A DNA stretch of 64,000 nt from Monoplex corrugatus (Eukaryota > Mollusca > Gastropoda > Littorinimorpha > Ranellidae), in NCBI GenBank assembly GCA_030674185.1, contig CM060315.1:90266137-90330136 (forward strand). Reading direction: 5' to 3'. Shown in pieces: positions 1-10,627 of this stretch (positions are counted from its first letter, which is position 1; each line of letters starts with the position of its first letter). The translations under genes were made by a program, and so were the position numbers. The notes under the pieces were generated by a model, which saw nothing but the letters and a program-made list of their open reading frames with translations, did no database searches and was not told where the DNA came from.

Positions 1-686
1 CAGCAGACCAGAAAAAAAATCTGTGAATCTTCTAAACCTTAGGACAATGAGGTAATACAGACCTCACAACTCGCAGGTCAGCTGTTTGAGGGTGGACCTC
101 ATTCCTCTCCTAAATGCTTCAGCTACCCCCAACTCTAAATAGGGTTAGGTACCCACTCACAGCTGGGTGGAATGGAAGCCACCCGCATAAATTTCTCCAG
201 CCATAGTTCAACACATGCACTCAGCTTTGCAGACAGGAGTTTTAAAACTGACCTTAGAAAACAACATACTTTTAAGCTGACAACTGAATTAGGGAAAACT
301 ACACAAGTCACAAGAACAATAACAACAATAATGATAACACCACCACCATCAAGCTTAAAATATAGTGAAGCATGGAAAAAACGAAATCCACAGCTGACTT
401 CATGTAAACTCAAAACAAACAAATAAAGCAACTCATACTACACATAAACATTTTAAAAAAAAGCGGACTGTGCCACTGAATTAAAAAAAACAAACAACAA
501 CAACACCAGCAAGCTTAAGATATAGAAGCATGGGAAAAAAGAAATCCACAGCTGACTTCATGTAAACTCAACTTCTACACAAAACAAACAAAGCGACTCA
601 CACTAGACAACATTTTTTAAAAAGCAGACGTGCCACTGAATTAAAACAACAACGAAACAAATTCAAATGCATTGACATAGCAGACT

Positions 687-2240
687 TCACAGTATCCTTG
701 GATGACATTTAACTTTGAACCAGATGGGTCGGGTTAGCAGGCTGTTGTCTCCAGACTTTGTGACATGCACATCATGGACAGATACACAGTTACGCCCAAG
801 ACGTGAATATGTTGCTGTCTTTAACTTGGACATTTGTTCCTCTTCAGTTTCTGTGTCAGACTTGGGGAAAGTGATTGATCTCTCCAGAAATTTCAGAACA
901 CGCCAGTTTCTCAAGGAGACTAGGGTGTTGATGGAAGAGCTGCTGATACGTCCATGAAACCACAATCTGTCCAGCTCTGGACACTGCTTGACTGTATCAA
1001 TCAGGACACTATCAAAGTCAGTCTTGCTCTCGTCAAGCCAAATAAGGTATCTGAGAGTTTTAGAGTAGGCTGACAGTAGTTTCAGGAGCTCTTTCCTAGC
1101 ATTGTCGTTCTCACTGGTGTCAGTAAATTTCGTTATTTCGACATAATCAACTGGGACGATGGATGGCAATGCTGCTCGAGTTGCTTCACAGTTCACGCAA
1201 TACCACACAATTAGATACACTTTCAGGTCTGGCAAGGCACTGAGCAGCTGAGGCCACTTTGTAATGTCCTCTTGGAAATCAATGAAATGGCCATCAATGC
1301 CCAACTGTGCAAACTGAGTGGTCATGGATGTGGACAACGTCTCTACAAGTAGATCTGACAGATACAAAGGATCTATGTTCAGATGCTGTAAGTTCTGGAA
1401 TCTTCCAATGCATTCTACCATGTGTGGAATGGCATGACTCAGATCAGGTATCTTCTGATTTGCTGTGACTTGTCCCAGCATGAGCGTTTTCAGACTGTCA
1501 GTAAAGGTGGCAACCTTCAATGCTTCCACGATAACTGAACCCCCATCACTATACAACCAACGACAATAATGAATGACCAGTTCCTCCAATCCATTAATTT
1601 TCTCCGAGGTCAGACAGTTCCTGATTAACTGACTCATATCATTCAGCATTGGCTTCCCAGAGCACACACTGACAGGTCCTTTACAAAGAATGGAAAGAGA
1701 TTTCAACTGAAAGTTAGTTACAGCTTTATCCAAAATCTGGAAAGACTTATTGCTGAAGCTCAAATCCTGAAGATCGTATATCTCAAATTCCATTTTCTGA
1801 ATCTGATGGCTGTGGGACTGTAGCACGGACATTTCTGTGGAGCTCAATTTTATTTCATTAGTTCTACGCTCGTGATTGCGATTTCCCACATGGATGGCCG
1901 CGGAACGCCACAGGATGGACTCTGTCTTACAGACATAGTAGACAGTCCAACAGGTCACAGCTAGTGCTAGTCTGTCCCTTTCTTCCAAGTTTGACAAGAT
2001 CATGGTCCAAACTAGTAGTGGTAACTGCGAGAAGTCAGGTTCCTGGTTTTCAGTTATTGATGATTCCATGAACTCGTATTCATCCTGTTTTATATTTGTC
2101 GCATCATTGTGTTGCCCGCCATTTCTTTCACAACTGTCATTGACATTTTCACCTCCAACACAACATATCTTTTGGAGGGTTACCATCTCTGGCACAGAGT
2201 CATTATGGTGCTTATTTCCAAAAAGCCAATTGAGTGCCAT
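687..2240 (-). CDS. F-box protein, copy A (517 aa)
   Basis: Probable substrate receptor of an SCF-type ubiquitin ligase, acting through an N-terminal F-box. The F-box is visible at about residues 70-118: LPLLVWTMILSNLEERDRLA, then a conserved VC and a W (SILWRSAAIHV). The following 400 residues are rich in regularly spaced leucines (ITFPKS, LEELVIH, LKTLMLGQV, LQHLNIDPLYL), which suggests degenerate leucine-rich repeats of the FBXL kind; that part is inference. The ATG at 2240 is chosen because the reading frame upstream of it lacks another ATG before an in-frame TAG just inside a splice acceptor at 2330-2331. The coding region is a single uninterrupted exon ending at 687. A close paralog lies at 60523-62025 on the same strand. 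The substrate is unknown. Confidence 0.8.
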   Translation of the reverse strand: MALNWLFGNKHHNDSVPEMVTLQKICCVGGENVNDSCERNGGQHNDATNIKQDEYEFMESSITENQEPDFSQLPLLVWTMILSNLEERDRLALAVTCWTVYYVCKTESILWRSAAIHVGNRNHERRTNEIKLSSTEMSVLQSHSHQIQKMEFEIYDLQDLSFSNKSFQILDKAVTNFQLKSLSILCKGPVSVCSGKPMLNDMSQLIRNCLTSEKINGLEELVIHYCRWLYSDGGSVIVEALKVATFTDSLKTLMLGQVTANQKIPDLSHAIPHMVECIGRFQNLQHLNIDPLYLSDLLVETLSTSMTTQFAQLGIDGHFIDFQEDITKWPQLLSALPDLKVYLIVWYCVNCEATRAALPSIVPVDYVEITKFTDTSENDNARKELLKLLSAYSKTLRYLIWLDESKTDFDSVLIDTVKQCPELDRLWFHGRISSSSINTLVSLRNWRVLKFLERSITFPKSDTETEEEQMSKLKTATYSRLGRNCVSVHDVHVTKSGDNSLLTRPIWFKVKCHPRIL

Positions 2241-2329
2241 CTCTGCTCTCGAAATGTCCGGTTTTCCTGTAAGACGTGTCACACAGCCATCCAGTTGAGC
2301 AAAGTCATGGGCCTATGATATTCTGGTAC

Positions 2330-2331
2330 CT
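2330..2331 (-). other. Probable splice acceptor in the 5' UTR of F-box copy A
   Basis: On the minus strand a pyrimidine-rich TTTACCTTTTC precedes AG about 90 bp upstream of the chosen ATG. An in-frame TAG follows it, so the exon begins as untranslated sequence. A short upstream frame (ATG ACT TTG ... TGA, 9 codons) lies between the acceptor and the main start. In copy B the AG is still present at 62150-62151. Confidence 0.45.
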
Positions 2332-2645
2332 GAAAAGGTAAATCAATAAATGAATAAATAAAACATTTAATTATTATGATATGATTGGAGTATTTCAGTC
2401 CATAGGGACAAAAAAAATTGTGCCAATAGACGGCCATGCAATACGTTTCACCTTCACTATGATAGACACGCTCACAGGCAAGTTCTCAAAATCACTGGCC
2501 AGCCACAACATTTCAGTCTTCTCTCCTCATGAAGGCCTCCTGAGAAGACTAAAGGTTTGTGCCTGGCTGAAAGTTTCTTCATCACTTTGAAGGCTAATTC
2601 AGAAAACCATCTTTAAGCTATGATATCATTACTGTTACAGACTTT

Positions 2646-3114
2646 TAAAAGAAGAAAGTTAAAGCAATATTCTTATAGAGATTGGATATATGTGGATGAC
2701 CACATGGCTGCTTTGGGAACTCAGGGGGAAATAATTGCATGCGGATTTCAGCAAGTTTTGAGCAGGCTTGAATGAGATCTTAACCTGCGCCTTTTTTCTT
2801 TTTTCTGTATTATGATCTTAACTTCCATAATTTATGGTCACAGCTAAAAAATGGCGTCAAACCTGCTGCGCGCTCTACTACAGTTTACTCTCTGTACTCT
2901 ATATATTGCACATTTTGTCATAAAATTAGCATTATGTGGAAGGGAAATAATTCATCTTTGTGCCTGGTTACCCCCTAACCTCCAAAGTATTGATAACTGC
3001 TCAGGAAATACATTTTTTCTCATTTGTTTACACCAATGTTGGAGTTCATTCCTGTAACACTTGCACAATCCAGTGAGAGATCCACCATAATGAGAAAAAG
3101 AAACGTTGATATTC
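2646..3114. other. Intergenic, nothing recognised
   Basis: AT-rich sequence without repeats or recognisable coding. A 68-codon plus-strand frame (2851-3057) starts in a reasonable ATG context and is hydrophobic, but I see no family and no splice structure to support it. Confidence 0.4.
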
Positions 3115-3119
3115 GAGAC

Positions 3120-3962
3120 GTCAGGTAGGCATCATCATCACAGACTAATCGGTCCCCACACTGAATTGAATGCATAAGAAAGGCCATGTACTTCTACTCT
3201 GGCAAATGCAGGATGCAGGAAGTCAATAAGTTCCAAGCAAACTCTGGTAAGAGCACACAATCATTTGTCGTGAAATTATCCTTACATGTAGGAATCGTTG
3301 AATTTGTATTAATTAGGCAAAACCCACAAAATAAAAATAACAATTCTCTCAAAAATTAATGTAATTTCGTTTGGCTTATCTACAAGAGCAATATGAGGCT
3401 TACAGTATGCGCAGTCTGCCATGAAACTCAGCTTCTGCTTTCTGTCATGAACACTACATTATGTCCTACGTTTTTCATGCAGACTGACAATTTGGCTTTC
3501 TTGCACTAACCGCTTTTAATTAGTCGTTTTATTGATCCTGCTCTCTGCCTTTTGCACCACGAAACATCAAACGCTCAATGGATTGGCACGAAGGTCGCTT
3601 GCTTGTTTTTTCATTTCATATATTGGCATGTCCATTGCTTGTTTTTTCAATTCATGTATTGGCATGTGCATTGCTTGTTTTTTCATTTGATGTATTGGCA
3701 TGTCCATTGCTTGTTTTCATTACATATATTGGCATGTCCCTTGCTTGTTTTTTCATTTGATGTATTGGCATGTCCCTTGCTTGTTTTTTCATTTGATGTA
3801 TTGGCATGTCCATTGCTGTCCTCTTATAATTGTTATAACCAATAACTTAGCACCAGTTCAGCCTTATTCCTTGATCTTGGTAACTTACTTCTTCATTTGT
3901 ATGTTTGTTTTGCCTTGTTTTTGTGGGGACCGATTAGTCTGTGATGATGATGCCTACCTGAC
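3120..3962. mobile_element. MITE-like element with perfect 41-bp terminal inverted repeats
   Basis: 3120-3160 and 3922-3962 are exact reverse complements over 41 bases; they begin GTCAGGTAGGCATCATCATC and end in GGTCCCCACA. The match extends a few bases outward with one mismatch. The 760-bp interior has no transposase and contains a 36-bp tandem repeat. I see no clear target duplication, so the superfamily is open. Confidence 0.65.
3599..3817. repeat. 36-bp tandem repeat, about six copies
   Basis: Unit of the form GCTTGTTTTTTCATTT-GATGTATT-GGCATGTCCATT repeated head to tail inside the inverted-repeat element. Because 36 is a multiple of three, frames stay open through it, which explains apparent short repetitive proteins here; they are not genes. 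Confidence 0.85.
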
Positions 3963-4774
3963 TTCTCAATTTATCGTTTATTACAGACAGAAAAAGTACA
4001 TTCATCTTTCTTACATTATGAAGTTAATAACTAAAAAAAATCATTACTGATGCTTAGTCCCTGCATGAACAGGCCTAGTTATTGAGTGCTTTGTTGACAG
4101 GTTGTTGCTCTTGGATCATTTAATTTTTTTTTTCCCAAGGATTTTGGACACTGTTGTTTTTGTTTTTTTATGATGTACATTAACTCACATAAGCATCCCC
4201 ATCATGGGCCCATGGTCTAGATTTTGTGAAGTTATGAACAAATGGTACGGATGTTAAATCTTATGATACTAAAGTTAACTCTGCTTAAAATGCCTTGTGT
4301 TGGTCACTTCTATTATTTTTGAGAATTTCTGAATAAAAGACTATGCCTAAAAATTTGCTAACAACTTACATGATGTACCTAATCTGATACAAAACTGTTG
4401 AATGAACGTCTGTTGTGATGTTATAAACAAGAAAGAAATCAAAGTGGATGCTTTACGTACAAACACATGCATGTATTGCCTGTATAATTTGTACTGTTTT
4501 AAGTAAATCATATAGATCTATATTATTTATCACAATGATCGAGTTTTTTAGCCCGCAGTATTGAGAAAGATGCCATTTACTGTATGTGAAGTTATTCACA
4601 TTTTATAGAACAGGCTGCTTTTTTCTGAAATAACTTTTTATTAATCCCAGACATATTCAAAACATATATATATATACAATCTCTATAGCTTCTTTATACC
4701 TTTTTTTGTGAAAATTAATCAATACATTTGCTGTTTTCCTGAGAACGTTGTAAAGTTATGTACTAAAAAGATCT

Positions 4775-5290
4775 TTACTATTATTGTTATTTCTGATTAA
4801 GCCCAGATTGCATAGAGTAAAATCAGGACTGTAACCATTTCAAAACATACACAATACTTCAATGGAAAAAAGGAAAAGAAAATTAAGTACACATATCAAT
4901 GCATTCATGCACATACTCTAAGGAAATGCCCCTGGTGTCACCCCATCCAATTTATCATACACAGGATTTAAAAAACATACTTAAATATAAAAATGGGCCT
5001 AAGTTACCTAAAATTGCTTCTGCATTTCTCATTTCCCTAGAGCTAAAAATGCACTTAATACATGTATCAAATTATCAATCGTAAGTAAGAGAAAGTAAGA
5101 TTTTATCAAACACATACAGGTGGATGGACCAGCAAGGCAGAAAATAATAGAAAGAAATGACAAAAAGCAAAGTAACGAGGCAGAAACAAAGAGAGTGACA
5201 AGAAAGAAGAAATTCCTAGCACACATTTTCCTGAAGTGGGGATACTATTTATACTGAAAGAGCCCCTGCATCCCCCACTGGGGAAGATAT
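4775..5290 (-). repeat. Dispersed ~0.5-kb repeat, copy 1
   Basis: The reverse complement aligns along its length with 54668-55213. Shared landmarks in order are GGCTCTTTCAGTATAAA, AGTATCCCCAC, TTGTCACT, TTTGTTTCTGCC, ACATGTATTAAGTGCATTTT, GGGGCAT then TCCTTAGA, and a GGGCTT tail followed by AACAATAA. The tail resembles the end of SINE or LINE elements. No coding seen; the class is unassigned. Confidence 0.7.
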
Positions 5291-5318
5291 TTACAGAACA
5301 TAGCATGACACAGTTCAT

Positions 5319-5507
5319 TTAACCCTTTGACTTCTGCAACCTGTCCACCAACTACAAAAACTTAACCGTTTGACTCCTTCACCCCATCCTCCTGCTTCCT
5401 GCAGGGAACTGGATAGGATGAGGGAATTGAAGGGTTAAGTTTTTGCTCTGCTAGCATGGTTGACAATGCAGCATGCTGGTGGACAGGTGTGGAAGTCAAA
5501 GGGTTAA
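5319..5507. mobile_element. TTAA-flanked MITE 1 (189 bp)
   Basis: TTAACCCTTTGACTTC...CCTGTCCACCA at the left end is the reverse complement of TGGTGGACAGG...GAAGTCAAAGGGTTAA at the right. The interior holds a second, imperfect inverted pair, so the whole can fold into a long hairpin. TTAA termini are typical of piggyBac-type insertion. Confidence 0.7.
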
Positions 5508-5608
5508 ACAGAAAGTGATTATCATATGTGATAGATGGTTTCATTATTTCAAATGACAGATGTTGTGATGCCATGTTTTGCTTTGTAGAGGCTCACTGTA
5601 GTACAGTA

Positions 5609-5935
5609 TTAACCCTTTGAACCCGGCTGGCCGATGCAGCGGCCAGTGTGATTAATACCACTGGACCCGGCAGGCCGCTGGTGCGGCCTGACATGTCCAT
5701 TTGACCTGGCCTGATATGGTGCTGGCGTGCGGTATGCGACCTACTGGCACCTACTCTCCTCTGCCACATCCTATTTATATTACCGAATTCCAGACACCCT
5801 ATACTTTCTTCCTGGCAAATTTTTAAGCATTACAAGGATTTATTCTGAGACACCGGTTTTCGTTAGAATTTCTCTAAAAATACTCAGGGTTGAGGGTATC
5901 AGAGGTCTAGAATTACTTAGGGTTGAAAGGGTTAA
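5609..5935. mobile_element. TTAA-flanked MITE 2 (327 bp)
   Basis: The ends TTAACCCTTTGAACCC and GGGTTGAAAGGGTTAA form 16-bp inverted repeats with one mismatch. The related sequence at about 6960-6985 runs straight through the same point without the insertion, giving an empty-site comparison inside the window. Confidence 0.75.
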
Positions 5936-6117
5936 GTTGTGACTGTTGTGAAGTTATCAACTGTTAAGTTATGAACATTCTACAGAATAGTCCCTCCTCC
6001 TCCCCCCTCATTTATCAACTGTGTCTATCCCAAATAGGTTCAAAACATGCTGATACCATCTCCTGAGCTCCTTTACCTCTGTTTTTTGTGGAAATGAATC
6101 AATACAATTAGTTTTCC

Positions 6118-6791
6118 TTAACTCTTTTCCTGCCATGGTCGCAATCAAGCGACTTCCCGTACGACCACCATGGTCGCATTTGTGCGACTTGGAGGGGTCA
6201 TGCTAAACGATAACTTTTCATGTGGGTACAAAGCTTCTGTCAGCTCCACTGGTGAATGCAGGCGACTGTGCTATTTTTAAACTTTACCCAAGGACCTAGT
6301 TTTTCAGCAGTAAGGCCGAAGTGTGTGGCTTTGTTAACTGTTGGAATTTACGTCACGTTTTCTCCGAAGCGTTTTCTCAAAAATGGCGGCAAATTGACAC
6401 GCACTGTCTACCACTCCAACTAGAGTAAGCACACAGCTGACTTTTGTGTGTAGATTTTCCATTGCTTTTCCTCATTAATTATAATGATATCTGGCGCACA
6501 ACTCACAAAATAAGGTCAGTAGTACAAATGATAAACCATATGAAAAAACCTGTTTTTCTTCATAATAAGATTATCTGTGAAATAATCAATCAAGCACATA
6601 AACAAAAACAAGGATTCATACATAAATACAACATCTGCCCTTTACACAGCAAAAAAATGTATGTGAAAATCTTTAAGTCTTTGAAATATAAGCTTTTAAA
6701 AATTCACACTGCGCTGCAAAATTGGCTGCCCAAAATATACATGGCACTGAGGAGTGCCGTTTCTGGGGAAACTTGGCGGTGAAAAAGTTAA
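6118..6791. mobile_element. TTAA-flanked MITE 3 (674 bp)
   Basis: TTAACTCTTTTCCTGCCATGG on the left pairs loosely with CTTGGCGGTGAAAAAGTTAA on the right. The inverted repeats are more diverged than in the two neighbours. The start contains a GCGAC/GTCGC-rich imperfect palindrome. No transposase. Confidence 0.5.
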
Positions 6792-7410
6792 GAAAAGGAA
6801 GATTCCCTCTGAGAATATTGTGAAGCTATGCACTTTAGAGATGTTTACTAAATTTAGCAAGCCACACTTCACTTAAATAGAAATTGGCTTGTGTGGCGTA
6901 TGGTTCTTATTCAAATGACAGATGTGTGATACCATGTTTTGCTTTTTTAGAGGATCTTGTAGTACAATATTAGTTATGACCGTTGTGAAGTTATGAACAA
7001 ATTACCATTTGGGTGTTATTGTATATGTATTTTTACAATATTTTTTATTTTTATAGCATGTATTTGTTTGCAATGCATCTTTTGAGTGACCCGTGACCTG
7101 TGTTTTGCAGTTCAACAATGTTAATTTTCTGCTTTTGAGACCTTTTAAAAGTTGGAAGTGGGTGGACATTCCACTAATGCGCATATAGTAAGGCTCATTA
7201 TGAAAATATCGCAATTAGGTGTTACTTGAGTGGTTCTCATAACTATATTTTTCAGCTCTCTTTATACTGCATGCCTTCACGGCACAAGTAGTTTTATCTT
7301 CCTTGGTATATTTCTAAAATCTACAGACTAAAGAAATGTGAAATTATGTACAAAATCTTCTTTTATTTTTTTGTGTTTAGTGTGAACGAGTCAGCTGTCC
7401 AGCCTTCAGG

Positions 7411-8145
7411 TGTATCAGTTGGATCTGGTTTTAATGTGTTCACATTATTTTGAGCAAAATATCTTCCTTCTCAGGGCTTTCTTTACAAAGTTGTGTGACA
7501 TTATCATTGTGCGATTTTCTGTACAATGGAACACCATATTTTCTCTGTTTTAACGACTAGGAAAGGTCCAGTTGACTTGCAAGTTGGATTATCTGTCACG
7601 GTTTGTTTGGTCAACCCAATTTTTCCATAGACAGGTGTTTCATTTTGTTGCTTATATGTCATACTTTCTAGACACCATTCAGTAACCATGACCATGATAA
7701 ATATATGATCATTGCCAGTATCAAAATCTGTAAACCTAAAGTAAGAAATAAGTACACAGGTCGAAAAGATGGTTAGTCATGAGAAAACTGTCAGTAACTA
7801 ATTATCACATAATGAATTAGCTTTATGATACTGAGTAACATGTAATTCATCATGATATTTTTACCTTGAGGCTTTACTTAATAATTTTCAGAAATATGAT
7901 TGTTTTGGAAGCTGTCATGATTTTAGGAATCTCAGTTAACTTTGATTTAAGCCAGCTGATGCAATTAATTATTCAATTACAAATTAGTAATTTACTGCAT
8001 GGTCTAGTGATTTATGAAGGTCTTAGTCATCTTGGGAAAACAAAGACCTTTCTACTGATATTTTGATTTTTTTCAATCGGTGCAGCCGTTCCAACCTTAA
8101 GGCGCTTTTCATGAAGAAATGGCACACACGTGGTCACAGTTTCTA
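7411..8145. other. AT-rich intergenic stretch, nothing recognised
   Basis: No coding, RNA or clear repeat was recognised between the old tandem repeat and the tail of the LINE. Confidence 0.4.
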
Positions 8146-9814
8146 CTACTCATCATCATCATCATCATCAGGTACCCTGCCATATGGCGTTAGCGATCAT
8201 GGACTTCCATCTGTGTCTATCTCTCGCTGCCCCTTGCATCTCCCCCACCCTCCTCATCCCCAGCCACTCTGCAAGTCCGTCCAGCATTTTCTCCCTGGGT
8301 CTACCCGTTGCTCTCCTTCCCTCCAGCTTTCCCATTGTGACCAGGTGCTCCAAATCCCTCTTCCTCATAAAATGGCCTATAAATGTTGCCTGTCTTTTCC
8401 TAATCTTCCTTATGAGTGATCTACTTGTGTCTGCCTCCATCAAGACTGTCTCCTTTGTTTTCTTTGCTGTCCATGGAACTCGCAACATTCTTCTTAGAAA
8501 CCACATCTCGGCTGCCTCAATCTTGCTCTGGCTTTGCTTGCTGACTGTCCACGCCTCACATCCGTAAACAGTACTGGTTCTATATAACATTCAAGGACTC
8601 TCTTCCTGATGTTAATTGATAGGCATTTGTTGGTAATAATGCTTGTCATCTTCTTGAATGCTGTTTTGGCTTGGCCGATTCTGCCAGCTATTTCCAATGT
8701 GCATCTGCCGTCTGATGAAATGACCGTTCCCAGGTATTTGAACTTATTAACGTGTGTCAAGGTTGTACCATTTGCAGTTATTTTGCATGAGGGGATTTCA
8801 TGTTTTTTACTGATCACCATGACTTCAGTCTTCATGCTGTTTAGTTCCAAACCCTTACCTTTGCTTTCTATTTCTAGTATATTAACAAGCTTTTGTAGGT
8901 CCCTTTCATTTTCTGTAATTAGCATGGTGTCATCTGCATATCAAATGTTTACCATTTTCCCTCCAACCTTTAATCCAGGGTCTTCTTCTAGGTTTCTCAT
9001 GTTTTCGCTGTAAAGTGAAAACAGATCTGGTGACAAAACACAACCCTGTCTGACTCCTCTTTTGATGTTTTGGAAAGAGCTTATATTGTTTTCTATTCTC
9101 ATTGCAGCTGTTTGTTCCCAGTACATATTCCTGATTATTCGTAGATCTTTTCCATCAACATTGAGTCTCTCCAATTGGTTGATCAATTCTTCATGTCGTA
9201 CCCGATCGAATGCCTTGGTATAGTCAACAAAACATAAATACAAATCCTTATTCATCTCAATTGACCTCTCTATGATAGTTCTTAGGATGTATATGGCATT
9301 AATAGTTCCCTTCCCTTCCACAAATCCACACTGTTCTTCTGCTATTTCTCTTTTGATTCTATTCCTTGTCCTCATCATGATTATTCTTAACGGGATTTTC
9401 GTTACATGACTCATCAAACTGATTGTGCGATGCAGTTCGCATTCTATAGCCCCTGTCTTCTTTGGAAGTGCAATGAAAATTGATTTTGACATATCTTTGG
9501 GGATTTTTCCGGTGTCGTAAATTTCATTTAGGAGGACTGTTATTTTTTTATGTCAAATTCCTCCAGGGCTTCAATCATCTCTATAGTAATGTTGTCTGGT
9601 CCTGGGGCTTTTCCTGGTTTCATCTTTTTCAGTACTGCTCTAACTTCATCTTTCATTACGGGTGGTCCTTCAAAGTTTTTTTTATACTGTGTTCTTCGTT
9701 TCTGTCATCCTCAAAAAGGTCTTTAATGTACTCTCCCCATCTGTCGAATATTTTGTCTTTTTCCATGATAAGCGTGCCATCTTTCGATTTTAAGCAATCA
9801 GGTGATGTGCATGG
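8146..9814 (-). mobile_element. RTE-like LINE, reverse transcriptase and 3' end (dead copy)
   Basis: Non-LTR retrotransposon running right to left. Visible in order: KMKPGKAPGPDNI linker, FIALPKKTGA, AEEQCGFVEGKGT, FVDYTKAFDRVRHEE, RGVRQGCVLSP, the YADD active site (about 8935), FKYLGTVIS, YGCEAWTVSK and a GHFMRKRDL...GRRATGRPREKML tail domain, followed by a (TGA)n tail at 8146-8168. These features fit the RTE group. Damage: a TGA replaces an arginine codon immediately before YADD, and there are frameshifts near 9545 and 8585. It stops at 9814 against an RLE LINE. The matching endonuclease lies at 17990-19095 on the same strand. A second copy is at 62580-64000, plus strand. Confidence 0.85.
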
Positions 9815-10627
9815 TAGAAAGAAACTCTAGGGAGAGCTAGACAACAGAAGGTCTTCAGAGAAGTAACCCCCTTTAGACAAGTGTTTCGGCCCTGAACTCC
9901 TTAAACTCTCGGGGGGCCGGGCCACATCCAGGTCATGACTCCTGGATGCCCTTCTGCTGTTGTCTATTTTTTTTTTACCCCCCCACACCGGGGAGCGAAC
10001 CTGGGCGATTCTGCGCTTCAGAACTGCGGTACGCGGTTTTACCAATGTGCTAACGGGGCACACATCATCTGTAGGGAATTTAATCCTTATGAAGTCCACT
10101 TTGGTTCCTCCTTGCCCAGATCCAGCTTGAGCTTCTTTCTGCCGCCTCTGCCATCGCTTTAAGGGCTCTAGTCCTCTTCTTCCCAGAAATGGCGAGTTGT
10201 TTCATGAGATCATAAGCGGAGGTACCCACAAAACCTCTTGCCCCGACCTCTATGGCAAAGATTTTGACCCGCAGACCTGTTTTCTTCAGGGTGCTGGCAA
10301 GACCGGCGTATTTTTCGGTCTTGTAGATATGTGCTTCTTCCATTCTGCTTTCGTATGGCACAGTGAGTTCTATCAGAATCACTTGTTTCGAGGAGTCAGA
10401 GTGGAGAGCGATGTCTGGTCTCATGCCTGTCTTGCTGATGACATCTGGGTAATTTCTCCACTCTGGGAGGTCTGCTGTACACTCCCAGTCGATTGCTCCA
10501 TCCAGAAGACCCTTTGGCAATGTGCTGGTTGTCATAGCAATTTCGGGCCAGACCCGTTTCCCTCCTGCTTTGTAGAACGTTGTCATAGCAATTGGTGCGT
10601 TTGGGGTCATGGTTTTTTCGCTAACCA
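9815..10627 (-). mobile_element. RLE-type LINE, 3' end (5'-truncated copy 1)
   Basis: Last part of a LINE with a restriction-like endonuclease. The frame 10080-10628 is intact and shows the PD-D/E-x-K-like core: GMRPDIALHSDS, then VILIELTVPYESR, then a K and Y (IYKTEKYAGL). After the stop come a tRNA-like segment, a T run (poly-A on the minus strand) and a unique 3' tail ending at 9815. The longer copy at 40766-43210 has two indels in the same coding stretch; this copy does not. It joins the DIRS fragment directly at about 10628. No target duplication seen. Confidence 0.8.
9981..10067 (-). other. tRNA-like segment in the RLE LINE 3' UTR, copy 1
   Basis: Minus strand: an A-box-like TTAGCACATTGG and, about 45 bases on, a B-box-like GGTTCGCTCCC. 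The T arm can pair at four of five positions. The acceptor stem is mostly lost. This is the arrangement of tRNA-derived SINE heads; here it sits between the LINE stop codon and the LINE tail. Confidence 0.6.

Larger units (their letters stand above)
1..2645. repeat. Segmental duplication, copy A
   Basis: This block matches about 59745-62510 in the same orientation. Shared parts are the 3' flank (about 20-660), the whole F-box coding region and about 350 bp upstream of it. Copy B carries extra simple-sequence insertions in the 3' flank (CT and GA runs, a long G run). The copies differ by scattered substitutions and small indels. The 5' flank match ends near 2640, just where copy B runs into a foldback and a LINE. 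The segment at about 36-190 looks SINE-like, but I only see it as part of the duplication. Confidence 0.85.
4200..7410. repeat. Old, diverged tandem repeat broken by later insertions
   Basis: Recurring landmarks appear in the same order more than once: AAATGACAGATG (5535, 6913), CCATGTTTTGCTTT, GTAGTACARTATTA, GTTGTGAAGTTATGAAC (5950, 6977), TTCAAAACAT and a TGTGGAAATGAATCAATACA-like stretch (4712, 6089). If the inserted MITEs and the dispersed repeat are removed, the spacing becomes a few hundred base pairs. No coding seen. Confidence 0.5.

Noticed and set aside
2851..3057. 68-codon hydrophobic frame with a decent ATG context
   Set aside because: No homology recognised, no splice or polyadenylation support; left as uncertain.
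3552..4050. Short hydrophobic repetitive frames
   Set aside because: Produced by the 36-bp tandem repeat.
8063..8567. Plus-strand open frames opposite the RTE LINE
   Set aside because: Shadow frames of the RT coding strand.
9981..10067. A functional tRNA gene
   Set aside because: The acceptor stem does not pair and the sequence recurs inside a LINE tail; called tRNA-like only.
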